64,000 bases of DNA, taken from contig NZ_CANMXB010000001.1 in NCBI RefSeq assembly GCF_947501785.1, positions 2,003,048 to 2,067,047 of the forward strand, in the 5' to 3' direction. The translations under genes were made by a program, and so were the position numbers. Position 1 is the first letter of the stretch, and each line of letters starts with the position of its first letter. The notes beneath the pieces were generated by a model. It did no database searches, was not told the origin of the DNA, and saw only the letters and a program-made list of their open reading frames with translations. Source of the DNA: an uncultured Litoreibacter sp. (lineage in GTDB: Bacteria; Pseudomonadota; Alphaproteobacteria; Rhodobacterales; Rhodobacteraceae). Below are positions 44,745 through 54,099 of the stretch, one piece after another.

Positions 44745-47561
44745 ATGAACCAACCCGTGATCAATCTGTCGCCCAAGGTCTCTGACGAGGTCCGCAAGAC
44801 CACCTGCTACATGTGCGCCTGCCGCTGCGGGATCAACGTCCACATGAAGGAGGGCAAGGTCGCCTATATCGAGGGCAACAAGGATCACCCGGTCAACCAA
44901 GGTGTGCTCTGCGCCAAAGGCTCAGCGGGCATCATGCAGCACAACGCCCCGTCCCGTCTGAAAGCGCCGATGAAGCGCGTCGGTCCTCGCGGGTCAGGCG
45001 AGTTCGAAGAAATCACGTGGGAAGAGGCCTACGACATCGCCGTCGGCATCCTGGAACCTGTGCGCCGCGACAACCCCGAAAAGCTGGCTTTCTTCACAGG
45101 CCGCGACCAATCGCAAAGCTTCACCTCCCTCTGGGCACAAGGTTTCGGCACCCCGAACTACGCTGCCCATGGCGGCTTCTGTTCCGTCAACATGGCCGCC
45201 GCTGGCATCTACACGATGGGCGGCGCGTTCTGGGAATTCGGCCAGCCCGACTGGGACCGCACCAAGATGGTGATGATCTTCGGCGTCGCGGAAGACCACG
45301 ATAGCAACCCGATCAAAATGGGCCTCGGTAAAGTCAAAGCGCGCGGCGCGAAGGTCTACGGCGTCAACCCGATCCGGTCCGGCTATAACGCGGTCGCCGA
45401 CGAATGGGTTGGCATCACCCCCGGCACCGACGGTCTGTTCATCCTGTCGCTGGTTCATGAGCTGTTCAAAGCCGGCAAGATCGACCTGCACTACCTCGCG
45501 CAATGGACCAACGCGCCTGTGCTGGTCAACGGCGACGAAAAGTCCGAAGACTTCGGCCTTCTTATGCGCGACAAAAACAACAAGCTGATGGTCATCGACC
45601 GCGCAACCGGCAAGCCTGCCGCTTTCGACAAGAAAGGCGTCAAGCCGGACCTCGCAGGTTCCCAACGCGTCAAAGGCGTCACCCACCGCTCTGTCTTCCA
45701 GCACATGGCGGAGAAATACCTCGACCCGCAATACGCCCCCGAGGCCGTCGCTGCTAAAACCGGCATCACAGCCGAACGCATCAAACGCATCGCGGCTGAA
45801 CTTGCCGACGTGGCCTTCAACCAAGCGATCGAGGTCAAGCAAACCTGGACCGATTTCCGCGGCGAAACACATGACAAATTTGTCGGCCGCCCCGTTTCCT
45901 TCCATTCCATGCGCGGTATCTCCGCCCATGCCAACGGCTTCCAGACCTGCCGCGCCCTGCACATGCTTCAGATCATCCTCGGCACCGTTGAGACCCCCGG
46001 CGGCATGCGCTTCAAACCGCCCTATCCCAAGCCGCCCGAGGCGCATCCAAAGCCGCATTGCAAGGTGACACCGGGCGAGGCGCTTGACGGCCCGCATCTG
46101 GGCTTCACCCATGGCCCCGACGATCTGGCGCTGAAGGAAGACGGCTCCCCCGCCCGCATCGACAAGGCCTTCACATGGGAAAACCCGATGTCGTCGCACG
46201 GCATGATGCACATGGTCATCTCCAATGCCCATGCCGGGGTTCCTTACAAGATCGACACGCTCTTCATGTATATGGCGAACATGTCGTGGAACTCCTCGAT
46301 GAACACGCGCGGCGTAATCGACATGCTGACCGACAAGGATGAAGACGGGAATTACGTCATCCCCAACATCATCTATTCGGACGCCTACAGCTCCGAAATG
46401 GTCAGCTACGCCGACCTGATCCTGCCCGACACAACCTATCTGGAACGCCACGACTGCATCAGCCTGCTGGACCGCCCGATCTGCGAGGCCGACGCCGTCG
46501 CCGACGCAATCCGCTGGCCCGTGGTCGAGCCCGACCGCGACGTCAAAGGCTTCCAATCCGCGCTCTGCGACCTCGGCGCGCGCCTCGGCCTGCCGGGCTT
46601 CGTCAACGAGGACGGCTCCCAGAAATACAAAGACTACGCCGACTACATCACCAACCACATCCGCCGCCCCGGCGTCGGGCCCTTGGCGGGCTTCCGAGGC
46701 AATGGCGACGAGCACGGGCGCGGAGACTCCAACCCCGGCCAACTCGATGCATATATCGACAATGGCGGCTTCTGGATGGAGCACGTCCCCGAGGACGCCG
46801 CCTTCTTCAAGCCATGGAACATGAACTATCAGGATTGGGCCGTCAAAAAATCCTTCTTCGACAAGCCTATGCCCTACCTGTTCAACCTCTACGTCGAACC
46901 CATGCGCCGCTTCCAACTCGCAGCCGAGGGCCATGGCACGCGTCAACCGCCTGATCATTTGCGAGAGCGGATCAAAGCGACAATGGACCCGCTGCCAATC
47001 TGGTACTCCAACGAAGACGAGAACAAGGCTGACGAATACCCCGTCACCGCCCTCACCCAACGCCCGATGGCGATGTACCATTCATGGGGCAGCCAAAACG
47101 CATGGCTCAGACAAATCCACGGCCACAACCCGCTCTATGTACCGACAAAAATCTGGGAAGAAAACAACTTCCAGGAAGGCGATTGGGCCAAGGTCGCCAG
47201 CCCGCATGGGGAAATCACCGTCCCCGTCGCGCATCAGGCCGCGCTGAACGAAAACACCATCTGGACATGGAACGCGATCGGCAAACGCAAAGGCGCATGG
47301 GCACTGGAAGAAGACGCGCCTGAGACCACCAAAGGCTTCCTGCTGAACCACCTGATCCACGAGCTGCTCCCCCCGAAAGGCGACGGCCTGCGCTGGTCCA
47401 ACTCCGATCCGATCACCGGCCAGGCCGCATGGTTCGACCTCAAGGTCCGCGTCGAAAAGGCCCCCACGCCGGAACAGCCGCAAACCAAACCCAACGTACC
47501 GGCACAGAAATCACCCGTCGGCAAAGGCCCTAAAAACCTGACATGGAAGCTCGGCAAATGA
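44745..47561 (+). CDS. soeA: Sulfite dehydrogenase SoeA, molybdopterin catalytic subunit
   Basis: 938-residue DMSO-reductase-family molybdoenzyme. The N-terminal [4Fe-4S] site is CYMCACRCGINVHM with a later CAKG (about 17-64). There is no twin-arginine signal, so it is cytoplasmic, as known for SoeA, unlike periplasmic relatives such as PsrA. Contains DHDSNPIKMGLGKVKARGAK and the C-terminal molydopterin domain (ALTQRPMAMYHSWGSQNAW). With SoeB and SoeC it oxidises sulfite to sulfate and gives electrons to quinone. Eleven bases after the tauE-like gene and coupled to soeB by ATGA. Confidence 0.9.
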   Translation: MNQPVINLSPKVSDEVRKTTCYMCACRCGINVHMKEGKVAYIEGNKDHPVNQGVLCAKGSAGIMQHNAPSRLKAPMKRVGPRGSGEFEEITWEEAYDIAVGILEPVRRDNPEKLAFFTGRDQSQSFTSLWAQGFGTPNYAAHGGFCSVNMAAAGIYTMGGAFWEFGQPDWDRTKMVMIFGVAEDHDSNPIKMGLGKVKARGAKVYGVNPIRSGYNAVADEWVGITPGTDGLFILSLVHELFKAGKIDLHYLAQWTNAPVLVNGDEKSEDFGLLMRDKNNKLMVIDRATGKPAAFDKKGVKPDLAGSQRVKGVTHRSVFQHMAEKYLDPQYAPEAVAAKTGITAERIKRIAAELADVAFNQAIEVKQTWTDFRGETHDKFVGRPVSFHSMRGISAHANGFQTCRALHMLQIILGTVETPGGMRFKPPYPKPPEAHPKPHCKVTPGEALDGPHLGFTHGPDDLALKEDGSPARIDKAFTWENPMSSHGMMHMVISNAHAGVPYKIDTLFMYMANMSWNSSMNTRGVIDMLTDKDEDGNYVIPNIIYSDAYSSEMVSYADLILPDTTYLERHDCISLLDRPICEADAVADAIRWPVVEPDRDVKGFQSALCDLGARLGLPGFVNEDGSQKYKDYADYITNHIRRPGVGPLAGFRGNGDEHGRGDSNPGQLDAYIDNGGFWMEHVPEDAAFFKPWNMNYQDWAVKKSFFDKPMPYLFNLYVEPMRRFQLAAEGHGTRQPPDHLRERIKATMDPLPIWYSNEDENKADEYPVTALTQRPMAMYHSWGSQNAWLRQIHGHNPLYVPTKIWEENNFQEGDWAKVASPHGEITVPVAHQAALNENTIWTWNAIGKRKGAWALEEDAPETTKGFLLNHLIHELLPPKGDGLRWSNSDPITGQAAWFDLKVRVEKAPTPEQPQTKPNVPAQKSPVGKGPKNLTWKLGK

Positions 47562-48298
47562 CCCAACTCCCAACCCATACCGAGAAGAAGCTCGGCCTTG
47601 TCATCGACCTCGACACCTGCGTCGGCTGCCATGCCTGCGTGGTGTCCTGCAAAGGCTGGAACACGGAAAACTATGGCGCGGCGCTCAGCGATCAAAACGC
47701 CTATGGCAAGGACCCTTCCGGCACCTTCCTGAACCGCGTGCACAGCTACGAAGTGCAACCGGAACAAGGCGCGGCACAGACCATCCACTTCCCCAAGAGC
47801 TGCCTGCATTGCGAGGACGCGCCCTGCGTCACCGTCTGCCCAACAGGCGCCAGCTACAAACGTGTCGAAGATGGCATCGTGCTGGTCAATGAAAGCGACT
47901 GCATCGGGTGCGGCCTCTGCGCATGGGCCTGCCCCTATGGCGCACGGGAACTCGACCAAGCCGAAGGTGTTATGAAGAAATGTACCCTCTGCGTCGACCG
48001 CATCTACAATGAAAACCTGCCCGAGGAAGACCGCCAACCGGCCTGCGTCCGCACCTGCCCCGCGGGCGCACGCCATTTCGGCGATCTGGGCGATGAAACC
48101 TCTGACGTCTCCGTGCTGGTAAAAGAACGCGGCGGGTTCGACCTGATGCCCGAGCAAGGCACCAAACCCGTCAACAAATACCTGCCGCCTCGTCCAAAGG
48201 ACGAGCAAATCGACATCCTCGCCCCCCTGTTGGAACCCGTGGCCGCTGAGCCAAAAGGCTTCCTTGGCTGGCTCGACAAAACGTTGGAGAAACTCTGA
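47558..48298 (+). CDS. soeB: Sulfite dehydrogenase SoeB, iron-sulfur subunit
   Basis: 246 residues from ATG 47558 (ATGA overlap with soeA). Four cysteine groups for [4Fe-4S] clusters are seen in the order of DmsB-like subunits: CVGCHACVVSCK (about 21-32), CLHCEDAPCVTVCP (about 82-95), CIGCGLCAWACP (about 115-126) and CTLCVDR ... CVRTCP (about 140-170). It carries electrons from SoeA to the membrane subunit. Confidence 0.92.
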   Translation: MTQLPTHTEKKLGLVIDLDTCVGCHACVVSCKGWNTENYGAALSDQNAYGKDPSGTFLNRVHSYEVQPEQGAAQTIHFPKSCLHCEDAPCVTVCPTGASYKRVEDGIVLVNESDCIGCGLCAWACPYGARELDQAEGVMKKCTLCVDRIYNENLPEEDRQPACVRTCPAGARHFGDLGDETSDVSVLVKERGGFDLMPEQGTKPVNKYLPPRPKDEQIDILAPLLEPVAAEPKGFLGWLDKTLEKL

Positions 48299-49173
48299 TG
48301 CACCCCGCACCCTCCATTATCTTCTTCACCGTCTTCTCCGGCCTCGGCTTTGGCATGCTGGCCTTCCTCGGTCTCGGCAAACCCGACGTTTCCGGCTTCA
48401 CCGCTTTCATCTTCTTTGCCATAGCCTATGCGCTTGCCGTGGGCGGCCTGATCTCCTCCACCTTCCACTTGGGCAACCCGCAACGCGCGCTAAAGGCCTT
48501 CACACAATGGAAAACGAGCTGGCTGTCGCGCGAAGGCTGCCTTGCCGTGGCCACCCTTATTGTCATGGGCCTCTACGCCATAGGGATCATCTTCTTTCAT
48601 ACGCGCATCGGCATTCTTGGCCTGTTGGGCGCGGCACTTTGCGTTTGTACGGTGCTCGGCACATCCATGATCTACACGCAGATCAAAACGGTTCCCCGCT
48701 GGCATCACTGGACCACGCCATTGGTTTTCCTAGGCTATGCCCTCACAGGTGGCGCGTTTCTAACCAGTCAGGTTCGCGTTGCCGCCGCAGGCCTCGTCAC
48801 CATTGGCGCGTTGCAGGTGATCGCATGGATCATTGGCGACAAACGTTTCGCGGAGGAAGGCTCAAGCATCGAGACCGCAACAGGCCTCGGCGCCATCGGC
48901 AAGGTCCGTATGTTCGAGGCCCCGCATTCCTCGAAAAACTACCTGATGAAGGAAATGGTCCACGTCATCGGCCGCAAACACGCCCGCACATTGCGCATCA
49001 TCGGCGTCGTTCTGCTGTCGCTGCTGCCATGGACGATCTTGATGTTCTTCCCGTTCAGCCATGTCCTGGCGGTCATCGCCCTATTGGCCCATGTCGCAGG
49101 CGCTCTAACTACGCGCTGGTTGTTCTTCGCGGAGGCAGAACACACGGTCGGCCTCTATTACGGGCAACGCTAA
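48298..49173 (+). CDS. soeC: Sulfite dehydrogenase SoeC, membrane anchor
   Basis: 291 residues, start overlapping the soeB stop by one base (TGATG). Eight or so hydrophobic helices without cofactor cysteines, resembling the DmsC anchor family. It anchors SoeAB to the inner membrane and should pass electrons to the quinone pool. Last gene of the xsc operon. 144 bp of non-coding DNA separate it from the convergent hpsN. Confidence 0.9.
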   Translation: MHPAPSIIFFTVFSGLGFGMLAFLGLGKPDVSGFTAFIFFAIAYALAVGGLISSTFHLGNPQRALKAFTQWKTSWLSREGCLAVATLIVMGLYAIGIIFFHTRIGILGLLGAALCVCTVLGTSMIYTQIKTVPRWHHWTTPLVFLGYALTGGAFLTSQVRVAAAGLVTIGALQVIAWIIGDKRFAEEGSSIETATGLGAIGKVRMFEAPHSSKNYLMKEMVHVIGRKHARTLRIIGVVLLSLLPWTILMFFPFSHVLAVIALLAHVAGALTTRWLFFAEAEHTVGLYYGQR

Positions 49174-49243
49174 AGCTTCTTTCTGCCGGAAATATGCTCT
49201 AGGGGATGCCTGCGTGGCGGGGAGGGAACCTCCCCAAGAACGC

Positions 49244-49283
49244 AAAAGAAAACGCGCCGCAGGCTCATTCAGGCCACGGCGCG
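49244..49283 (-). terminator. Terminator of the hpsN transcription unit
   Basis: On the minus strand CGCGCCG (49283-49277) pairs with CGGCGCG (49259-49253), loop of 17, followed by TTTTCTTTT. It is 35 bp after the hpsN stop, and lies also just beyond the soeC stop from the other side. Confidence 0.7.
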
Positions 49284-49317
49284 CTGCGGATTTGTGCGCG
49301 GGGGGGGCGTCGCCGGG

Positions 49318-50625
49318 TCAGTCGTAGCGTTCCTGTTGCGACACCTCGAAGTCAAACGCGGTCTTCCCGCTGAATTTCTGCAAACGCCAGTCGCAGGCCC
49401 GCGCATGACCGTCCATGCCCTCCAACCGAGACAGCCGCGACCCCACTTCCGACATTTCCGGGTCAGCATCGGTCGCAATCTCCTGCCAGGTCAGGATCTT
49501 GAGAAATTTCATCACGTTCAACCCGCCAGTATATCGCGCGGCCTGCCGCGTCGGCAGGATGTGGTTGGTCCCGGAGCATTTGTCGCCATGTGACACTGTC
49601 GAGCCTTCGCCAAGGAACAAAGACCCGTAATTGCGCAACCGGTCGCGCCACCATTCCAGATCTTTGGTTTGGACCTGCAAATGCTCGCACGCGTATTTGT
49701 CAGAAACCTCTGCCATCTGTTCGTTGTCTTCGCACACAATGATTTCGCCGTAGTCACGCCAGGACACCATTGCCACGTCGCCCGTAGGCCAATCTGCCGC
49801 GACTTGCGGCAGAATCCGGTTCACGGTTTCAGCCAGGTCAGACGAGGTTGTAAACAGCCACACCGGCGAATTCACCCCATGTTCGGCCTGCGACAACAAG
49901 TCAATTGCAACGGTCATCGGGTCGGCGGTTTCATCCGCAATCACGGCACTTTCGGTCGGCCCGGCAAACAGGTCGATCCCAACGCCGCCGAACAACTGGA
50001 TTTTCGCCTCAGCCACGAACGCATTGCCGGGTCCGACCAGAATGTCAGCGGGCTGCGTGCCAAATAGCCCAAACGCCATCGAGGCCACGGCCTGAACGCC
50101 GCCCATCTCCAAAATGACGTCCGCGCCCGCCAAGGTCATCGCATAGCAAACTGCGGGGTCAATCGCGTCTCCGCGCGGTGGTGAGGCCGCGATCACGAAC
50201 GGCACACCCGCCGCTTTCGCCGTTGCCACGCTCATCAAGGCCGAGGCGACATGCGCATAGCGCCCCCCCGGCACGTAACAACCGGCGCAATCGACTGGCA
50301 CGCATTTTTGGCCCAGCATAACACCCGGCTCGGTCTCAATGGAAAAGTCGCTCAAGCTGGCGCGCTGCGCGGCTGCAAATCGGGTGATCTGGCGATGCGC
50401 AAATTCGATATCGCGTTTGGCCTGCTCGGGAACCTGGGCCACCAAGGCATCCCGCTTCTGTGGTGACAACACGAAGTCACCCCTCCAACCATCAAGTTTC
50501 TTGGCATAGTCCCGCACGGCATCTTCGCGACCTTCCCGGATCGTAGCCAGCATTTCGGCAACCAAGCCGCGCGTTTTGGTGTCTTCAGCCACTTTGTCAA
50601 CGACGGGAGATTTGATGTGTTTCAT
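49318..50625 (-). CDS. hpsN: Sulfopropanediol 3-dehydrogenase (HpsN), histidinol-dehydrogenase family
   Basis: 435 residues. The histidinol-dehydrogenase zinc site is conserved with family spacing: Gln246, His249, Asp348 and His407 (SQAEHG, GDKCSGTNH, DGHARA). The NAD fold contains GCYVPGGRYAHVASALMS. A short N-terminal region differs from HisD, and no his genes are near. HpsN oxidises (R)-2,3-dihydroxypropane-1-sulfonate (DHPS) to sulfolactate with NAD. The assignment rests on family resemblance to HpsN and on the surrounding sulfonate genes. Final gene of a leftward unit with three genes of unknown role. Confidence 0.8.
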   Translation of the reverse strand: MKHIKSPVVDKVAEDTKTRGLVAEMLATIREGREDAVRDYAKKLDGWRGDFVLSPQKRDALVAQVPEQAKRDIEFAHRQITRFAAAQRASLSDFSIETEPGVMLGQKCVPVDCAGCYVPGGRYAHVASALMSVATAKAAGVPFVIAASPPRGDAIDPAVCYAMTLAGADVILEMGGVQAVASMAFGLFGTQPADILVGPGNAFVAEAKIQLFGGVGIDLFAGPTESAVIADETADPMTVAIDLLSQAEHGVNSPVWLFTTSSDLAETVNRILPQVAADWPTGDVAMVSWRDYGEIIVCEDNEQMAEVSDKYACEHLQVQTKDLEWWRDRLRNYGSLFLGEGSTVSHGDKCSGTNHILPTRQAARYTGGLNVMKFLKILTWQEIATDADPEMSEVGSRLSRLEGMDGHARACDWRLQKFSGKTAFDFEVSQQERYD

Positions 50626-50735
50626 AGGGCACCTTTAAAACCAAACTCTGGTTCAGATGCCGCGCCGACGTCGCACGAGGCAATCAGTTTCGGGCAGGAA
50701 GCCACGACAATCAAGAATCCCGAAACTGTCCTTCG

Positions 50736-51341
50736 CTAGTCATTGTCGCTCAATCCGGCGCCGGCACCGGCATTGCGGGACGCTTCGCTTGCCGGAACAT
50801 AGGTTTTGGCGGCGAACTGCTGAAGCCTGTCATGCACCAAATCAGGAACGGGTTGGGGCTCGCCAATCGGATCCAGTTCCGTGCGGTCGGACAAGCTGAT
50901 CATGACGACCCCGCGATCCCCTTTGTTCAATGCAAACTTGACGCCATAAACCGCCTCGGCATTCACCAAATAGGGCCATAGCAGCAGCGGCCAGTCCAAA
51001 TTTTGAACCACAACGCGCTGCGCCCCGGCGATCAGCCGGTCTATGATCATTGGGCCGGCCATCAAGACCTTTGCCTGCTCAATCACGACATGGGCGTCGG
51101 TCCCCTCTATGACCGGGATGTGTTGCGGCCCATCCAATGCGGCAGCTGCCATCCCCAATAGATGCGGGTCGCTCATCAAAAGATGGGAAAGCGCCGAGAG
51201 GTCCTGCGCATGCCCCAGCGGCAGGCCGCTGCCGATCCCGGCCTTCAGCAATAGCGCCTGCACCTCGGCAACGGACATGCGGCGCCCGGCATAGCCCGGC
51301 CCCTGCGCCTTGAACCGCGCGAACCAGTCAGACTGGGTCAC
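50736..51341 (-). CDS. DUF3726-like protein, 201 aa, function unknown
   Basis: GTG 51341 is the likely start: it overlaps the stop of the upstream gene as GTGA. No signal peptide or transmembrane helix. The N-terminal part (MSVAEVQALLLKAGIGSGLPLGHAQDL, about 22-48) resembles the opening of DUF3726 proteins, and AGPMIIDRLIAGAQRVVVQNLDWPLLLWPYL mid-protein is the likely core. No catalytic motif seen. Coupled to the 547-residue gene upstream; hpsN is 110 bp downstream. The pairing with a histidinol-dehydrogenase homologue suggests a role in the same pathway. Confidence 0.65.
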   Translation of the reverse strand: MTQSDWFARFKAQGPGYAGRRMSVAEVQALLLKAGIGSGLPLGHAQDLSALSHLLMSDPHLLGMAAAALDGPQHIPVIEGTDAHVVIEQAKVLMAGPMIIDRLIAGAQRVVVQNLDWPLLLWPYLVNAEAVYGVKFALNKGDRGVVMISLSDRTELDPIGEPQPVPDLVHDRLQQFAAKTYVPASEASRNAGAGAGLSDND

Positions 51342-52981
51342 GCCGCAAACACCGGCAGCCACCAATCATCGGCATCTGCCAGCTCGTCAGACAGCGGAGC
51401 GCCCTGTGCCAGTGTGATACGGGTCCAGCGGTCAGATTTCGGGTCGAATTTCGACGCCCCGAAGAAGGACAGTTTGCAGCGCAGCATGTCGATGGGTCTG
51501 CAGCTTTCGCAAATCAGGTTGTCGCGTATTTCCGCATAAGGGAACAGCTCCAGCCGTTGCACACGCCTGACGGCGTTGCGGTGTCCGGGATGGTCCCGCA
51601 AAAAATCGACGAGCAGGCCGGGGTAGTCGTTGAGATCAAACGACATTGCCTGCACCTGCCGGGCAATATCCAACGGGCTTTCCAGTTCGCTACCGGGCTC
51701 GTCGTAGCGGCGGCCAAGACGTGGTTCCAGCTTCTCTTCCGAGACATACCAAAACTGCGCCGTTTCTTCTTTGCTGGCAAAGTCCACCGGCAGCGCCCAG
51801 CCAAAATGCTGGTCGATCAGTTGCTTCAGTTGCGCGACCCCCATGCGGGGGTCCAGCGGCGTAGCGGCCGCCATCCCCATACACTCAGCCAGCCCATCCA
51901 CCATGTCGCCAAACGGTTCGATGACAAGGCTGACGACCAGCTCCTGACAATCAAGGCCAAAGGCCTCGCTGATCCGCACCAGCTGATCCAACGGCTTGTG
52001 TTGATCCAGCAAGTCCGGCAGCTCCGCGCACAGGTCAGCCCAATCCCTGCGCAAGTGTTCGATCCGGGCCTGATGCGCGGGGTCTGGGACCTGCCATTGT
52101 GCCAAATGCTGCGTCGCGCGGGCGGCCAGTTCGGTTATCCGGGCCACCTGAGCACCATCCAAAGCCCGCACCGCGCGCACGCGGGCCAATGCCGTTTCGC
52201 GCGCCATCATCCAGTTATTCAACAGCTCAGGGTGGCTGACCAGAAACGGGGCCATCCCCAGCCCGGTGGAGTTGCCCACCCCAATATGACGCTTCAAATT
52301 TCGGTCAAGCTCCGCCCCGCCGACATGTTCCACCAGATCATGGGTGAAGCCACGGATCAGCCAGACCGTCAGCATCTCCGCCATGAACGGGCCTTCCAGC
52401 CCGGGCCTGTCGGCAATGACGCGGCGGTCAGCGATGCCAAATTTCCCGTTCCCATAGACGGCGGTCGTGCGCATCAAATAGCCAATGCGAGCGACCATGC
52501 TCGCGTCTATCAGGGTGCCTGAGCGCAGGCCATCGGCGACATGGGCAAACAGGCGCACAGATTTGTTGGCGCGGCTCAGCACGAGGTCGCGCTCGCAGAA
52601 CCGGCCCGCCTCCTGCAACGGCGCATTGGCGTGCAGCCGGGCAATCTCATCCCCGTCCGGCACGCCGTCATACAAAACGAATGCGCTGTCCCAAGCCTCT
52701 GCAATCACGCGGTCGGTTCGTTGATCCGCGTCCAACCGGTTTGAAAACGCCACCAGCGAGTAAGTGAACCCGCCAAGCTCCAATGAATACACCGCGTGGC
52801 CATAGCCCTCGGCATCCATCTCCCAAACCGGGCGGGTCACGTCCACCTGCTCCGCCGATAAACGCCGCATCAGGCTGCGCAGAAAGCTCAGCCGGGTTGG
52901 AAACATCGACCCCATCCGGTCCAGCCGCATCACGTCAGAGGCCGGTCGCAGCGGCTCCTGTGGGGGAAGCGCGGCATTCAT
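51338..52981 (-). CDS. Uncharacterised protein, 547 aa, coupled to hpsN module
   Basis: Soluble, no signal peptide, no membrane segment. Rich in Asp/Arg/Leu, mostly helical. Visible features are two Cys in NLICESCRPIDMLRC near 500, CERDLVLSRANKSVRLFAHVADGL near 133, and an HLxxHIGVGNSTGLGMAPFLVSHPELLNNW-like segment near 232-260 that is Gly-rich and could bind a phosphate or nucleotide (given here only in outline). I recognise no family. Its ATG overlaps the M19 gene stop and its stop overlaps the DUF3726-like gene, so all three are translationally coupled. Confidence 0.7.
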   Translation of the reverse strand: MNAALPPQEPLRPASDVMRLDRMGSMFPTRLSFLRSLMRRLSAEQVDVTRPVWEMDAEGYGHAVYSLELGGFTYSLVAFSNRLDADQRTDRVIAEAWDSAFVLYDGVPDGDEIARLHANAPLQEAGRFCERDLVLSRANKSVRLFAHVADGLRSGTLIDASMVARIGYLMRTTAVYGNGKFGIADRRVIADRPGLEGPFMAEMLTVWLIRGFTHDLVEHVGGAELDRNLKRHIGVGNSTGLGMAPFLVSHPELLNNWMMARETALARVRAVRALDGAQVARITELAARATQHLAQWQVPDPAHQARIEHLRRDWADLCAELPDLLDQHKPLDQLVRISEAFGLDCQELVVSLVIEPFGDMVDGLAECMGMAAATPLDPRMGVAQLKQLIDQHFGWALPVDFASKEETAQFWYVSEEKLEPRLGRRYDEPGSELESPLDIARQVQAMSFDLNDYPGLLVDFLRDHPGHRNAVRRVQRLELFPYAEIRDNLICESCRPIDMLRCKLSFFGASKFDPKSDRWTRITLAQGAPLSDELADADDWWLPVFAA

Positions 52982-53958
52982 GCGGCACCAAAAGAGCTAT
53001 CATAAAACCGCAGCCAATTGCCGCCCATGATGCCGTCGACCTCCGCTTGGTCAAATCCTGCATCCAAGAGCCCCTTGGTCAAGTTAGGCATGTCGCGGTT
53101 GTCCACAAACCAATCTGGCTGCTCCGGGAACCCGGCCTGCGCCGCAGACCCTTCGCCGTAATCCATTTCCTTCGACCATCGTCCGTTGCGCATCCAAGTC
53201 ACCACGCTGTCGGGTTGGTCCTGACACAGATCGGACCCAATGCCCAAATGCTGCGCGCCATACCGCGACGCCGCCTCCGCAATCATCTCGCAAAAGCTTT
53301 TCAGGGTGCAGGCAGTGCCGTCCTTCAGGTGATGTGGGTACATCGAAAAGCCCAACATGCCCCCCGCTTCCGTCAAAGCGCGGATCACGTCGTCCGATTT
53401 GTTGCGCAACGCGGGATGCCACCAATCAGGGTTGGCATGCGTGATCGCGATAGGTCGGGTCGAGTGCTCAATCGCCTCAAGTGTCGAGCGGTCCGCCGAA
53501 TGGCTCATGTCCACAACCAGCCCCACGCGGTTCATCTCCGCAACGGCTTGTTTGCCAAACCGCGTTAGCCCGGTGTCATCGGGTTCATAGCAGCCCGTCG
53601 CCAGCAATGACTGGTTGTTATAGGTCAGCTGCATGAAGCGGATGCCAAGCTGGTGCCACACCTCAATCAACCCGATGTCGTCTTCAATCGGCGAAGGGTT
53701 TTGAAAGCCGAAAAACACCGCCGTCCGCCCGGTCTCAACAGCCTTCCGCACGTCATCTCCAGACGTGCCGCGCATGATCAATTCAGGGTATTGTTCAAAC
53801 CACCGGTTCCACTGAGAGACGTTCAACACCGCCTCGCGAAAACTTTCATGATAGGCAATGGTCACATGGATTGCGTCGACACCACCCTCGCGGAGTTGCC
53901 TGAAGGCTTTCTCCGACCAATTCACATATTGCAGGTTATCAATGACAGGCGCGCTCAT
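52978..53958 (-). CDS. M19 (membrane dipeptidase) family protein with altered metal site
   Basis: 326 residues, no signal peptide. The fold is recognisable from DMSHSADRS (His153), ITHANPDWW (His174) and LGIGSDLCQDQ (about 237-247), the usual order in M19 zinc dipeptidases. The N-terminal HxD ligand pair (normally within DGHxD) is absent: the protein begins MSAPVIDNLQYVNWS. The bridging Glu of the usual EGG motif is also replaced (GFQNPSP). It therefore probably binds one metal at most and may not hydrolyse dipeptides. First gene of the leftward hpsN unit, starting 36 bp after the terminator of the sulfosugar operon. Confidence 0.75.
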   Translation of the reverse strand: MSAPVIDNLQYVNWSEKAFRQLREGGVDAIHVTIAYHESFREAVLNVSQWNRWFEQYPELIMRGTSGDDVRKAVETGRTAVFFGFQNPSPIEDDIGLIEVWHQLGIRFMQLTYNNQSLLATGCYEPDDTGLTRFGKQAVAEMNRVGLVVDMSHSADRSTLEAIEHSTRPIAITHANPDWWHPALRNKSDDVIRALTEAGGMLGFSMYPHHLKDGTACTLKSFCEMIAEAASRYGAQHLGIGSDLCQDQPDSVVTWMRNGRWSKEMDYGEGSAAQAGFPEQPDWFVDNRDMPNLTKGLLDAGFDQAEVDGIMGGNWLRFYDSSFGAA

Positions 53959-53993
53959 GCCCGCACCCTGTCACAAAAAATGGCAAAGGCAAG

Positions 53994-54018
53994 AAAAAGG
54001 GGCACTGCCGCGCCCCTT
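53994..54018 (-). terminator. Terminator of the sulfosugar operon
   Basis: On the minus strand AAGGGGC (54018-54012) pairs with GCCCCTT (54003-53997), loop of eight, then a run of T. It separates the operon ending at 54100 from the hpsN unit. Confidence 0.75.
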
Positions 54019-54048
54019 CCCATGTTCCAAAATATCCCCGCCGGAGGC

Positions 54049-54094
54049 CAGAGTTTCACCGAAACTCTGATCAAAACTCTTTGCAAGAGTTTTG
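54049..54094. repeat. Twin-hairpin intergenic repeat
   Basis: Two back-to-back stems with 3-nt loops: CAGAGTTTC-ACC-GAAACTCTG (54049-54069) and CAAAACTCTT-TGC-AAGAGTTTTG (54072-54094). Directly left is AAAATATCCCCGCCGGAGGC, a motif I recall as common between genes in Rhodobacteraceae. It sits six bases after the aldehyde dehydrogenase stop. The same architecture recurs at 62604-62650. Confidence 0.7.
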
Positions 54095-54099
54095 CCCGC

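Noticed and set aside
44994-47081. A 695-codon open frame antisense to soeA
   Set aside because: It mirrors the codon structure of soeA in high-GC DNA, has no ribosome-binding site and no recognisable motif.
49318-50625. Histidine biosynthesis hisD
   Set aside because: The zinc site is shared with HisD, but there are no his genes around and the neighbours are sulfonate genes, so HpsN is the better reading.
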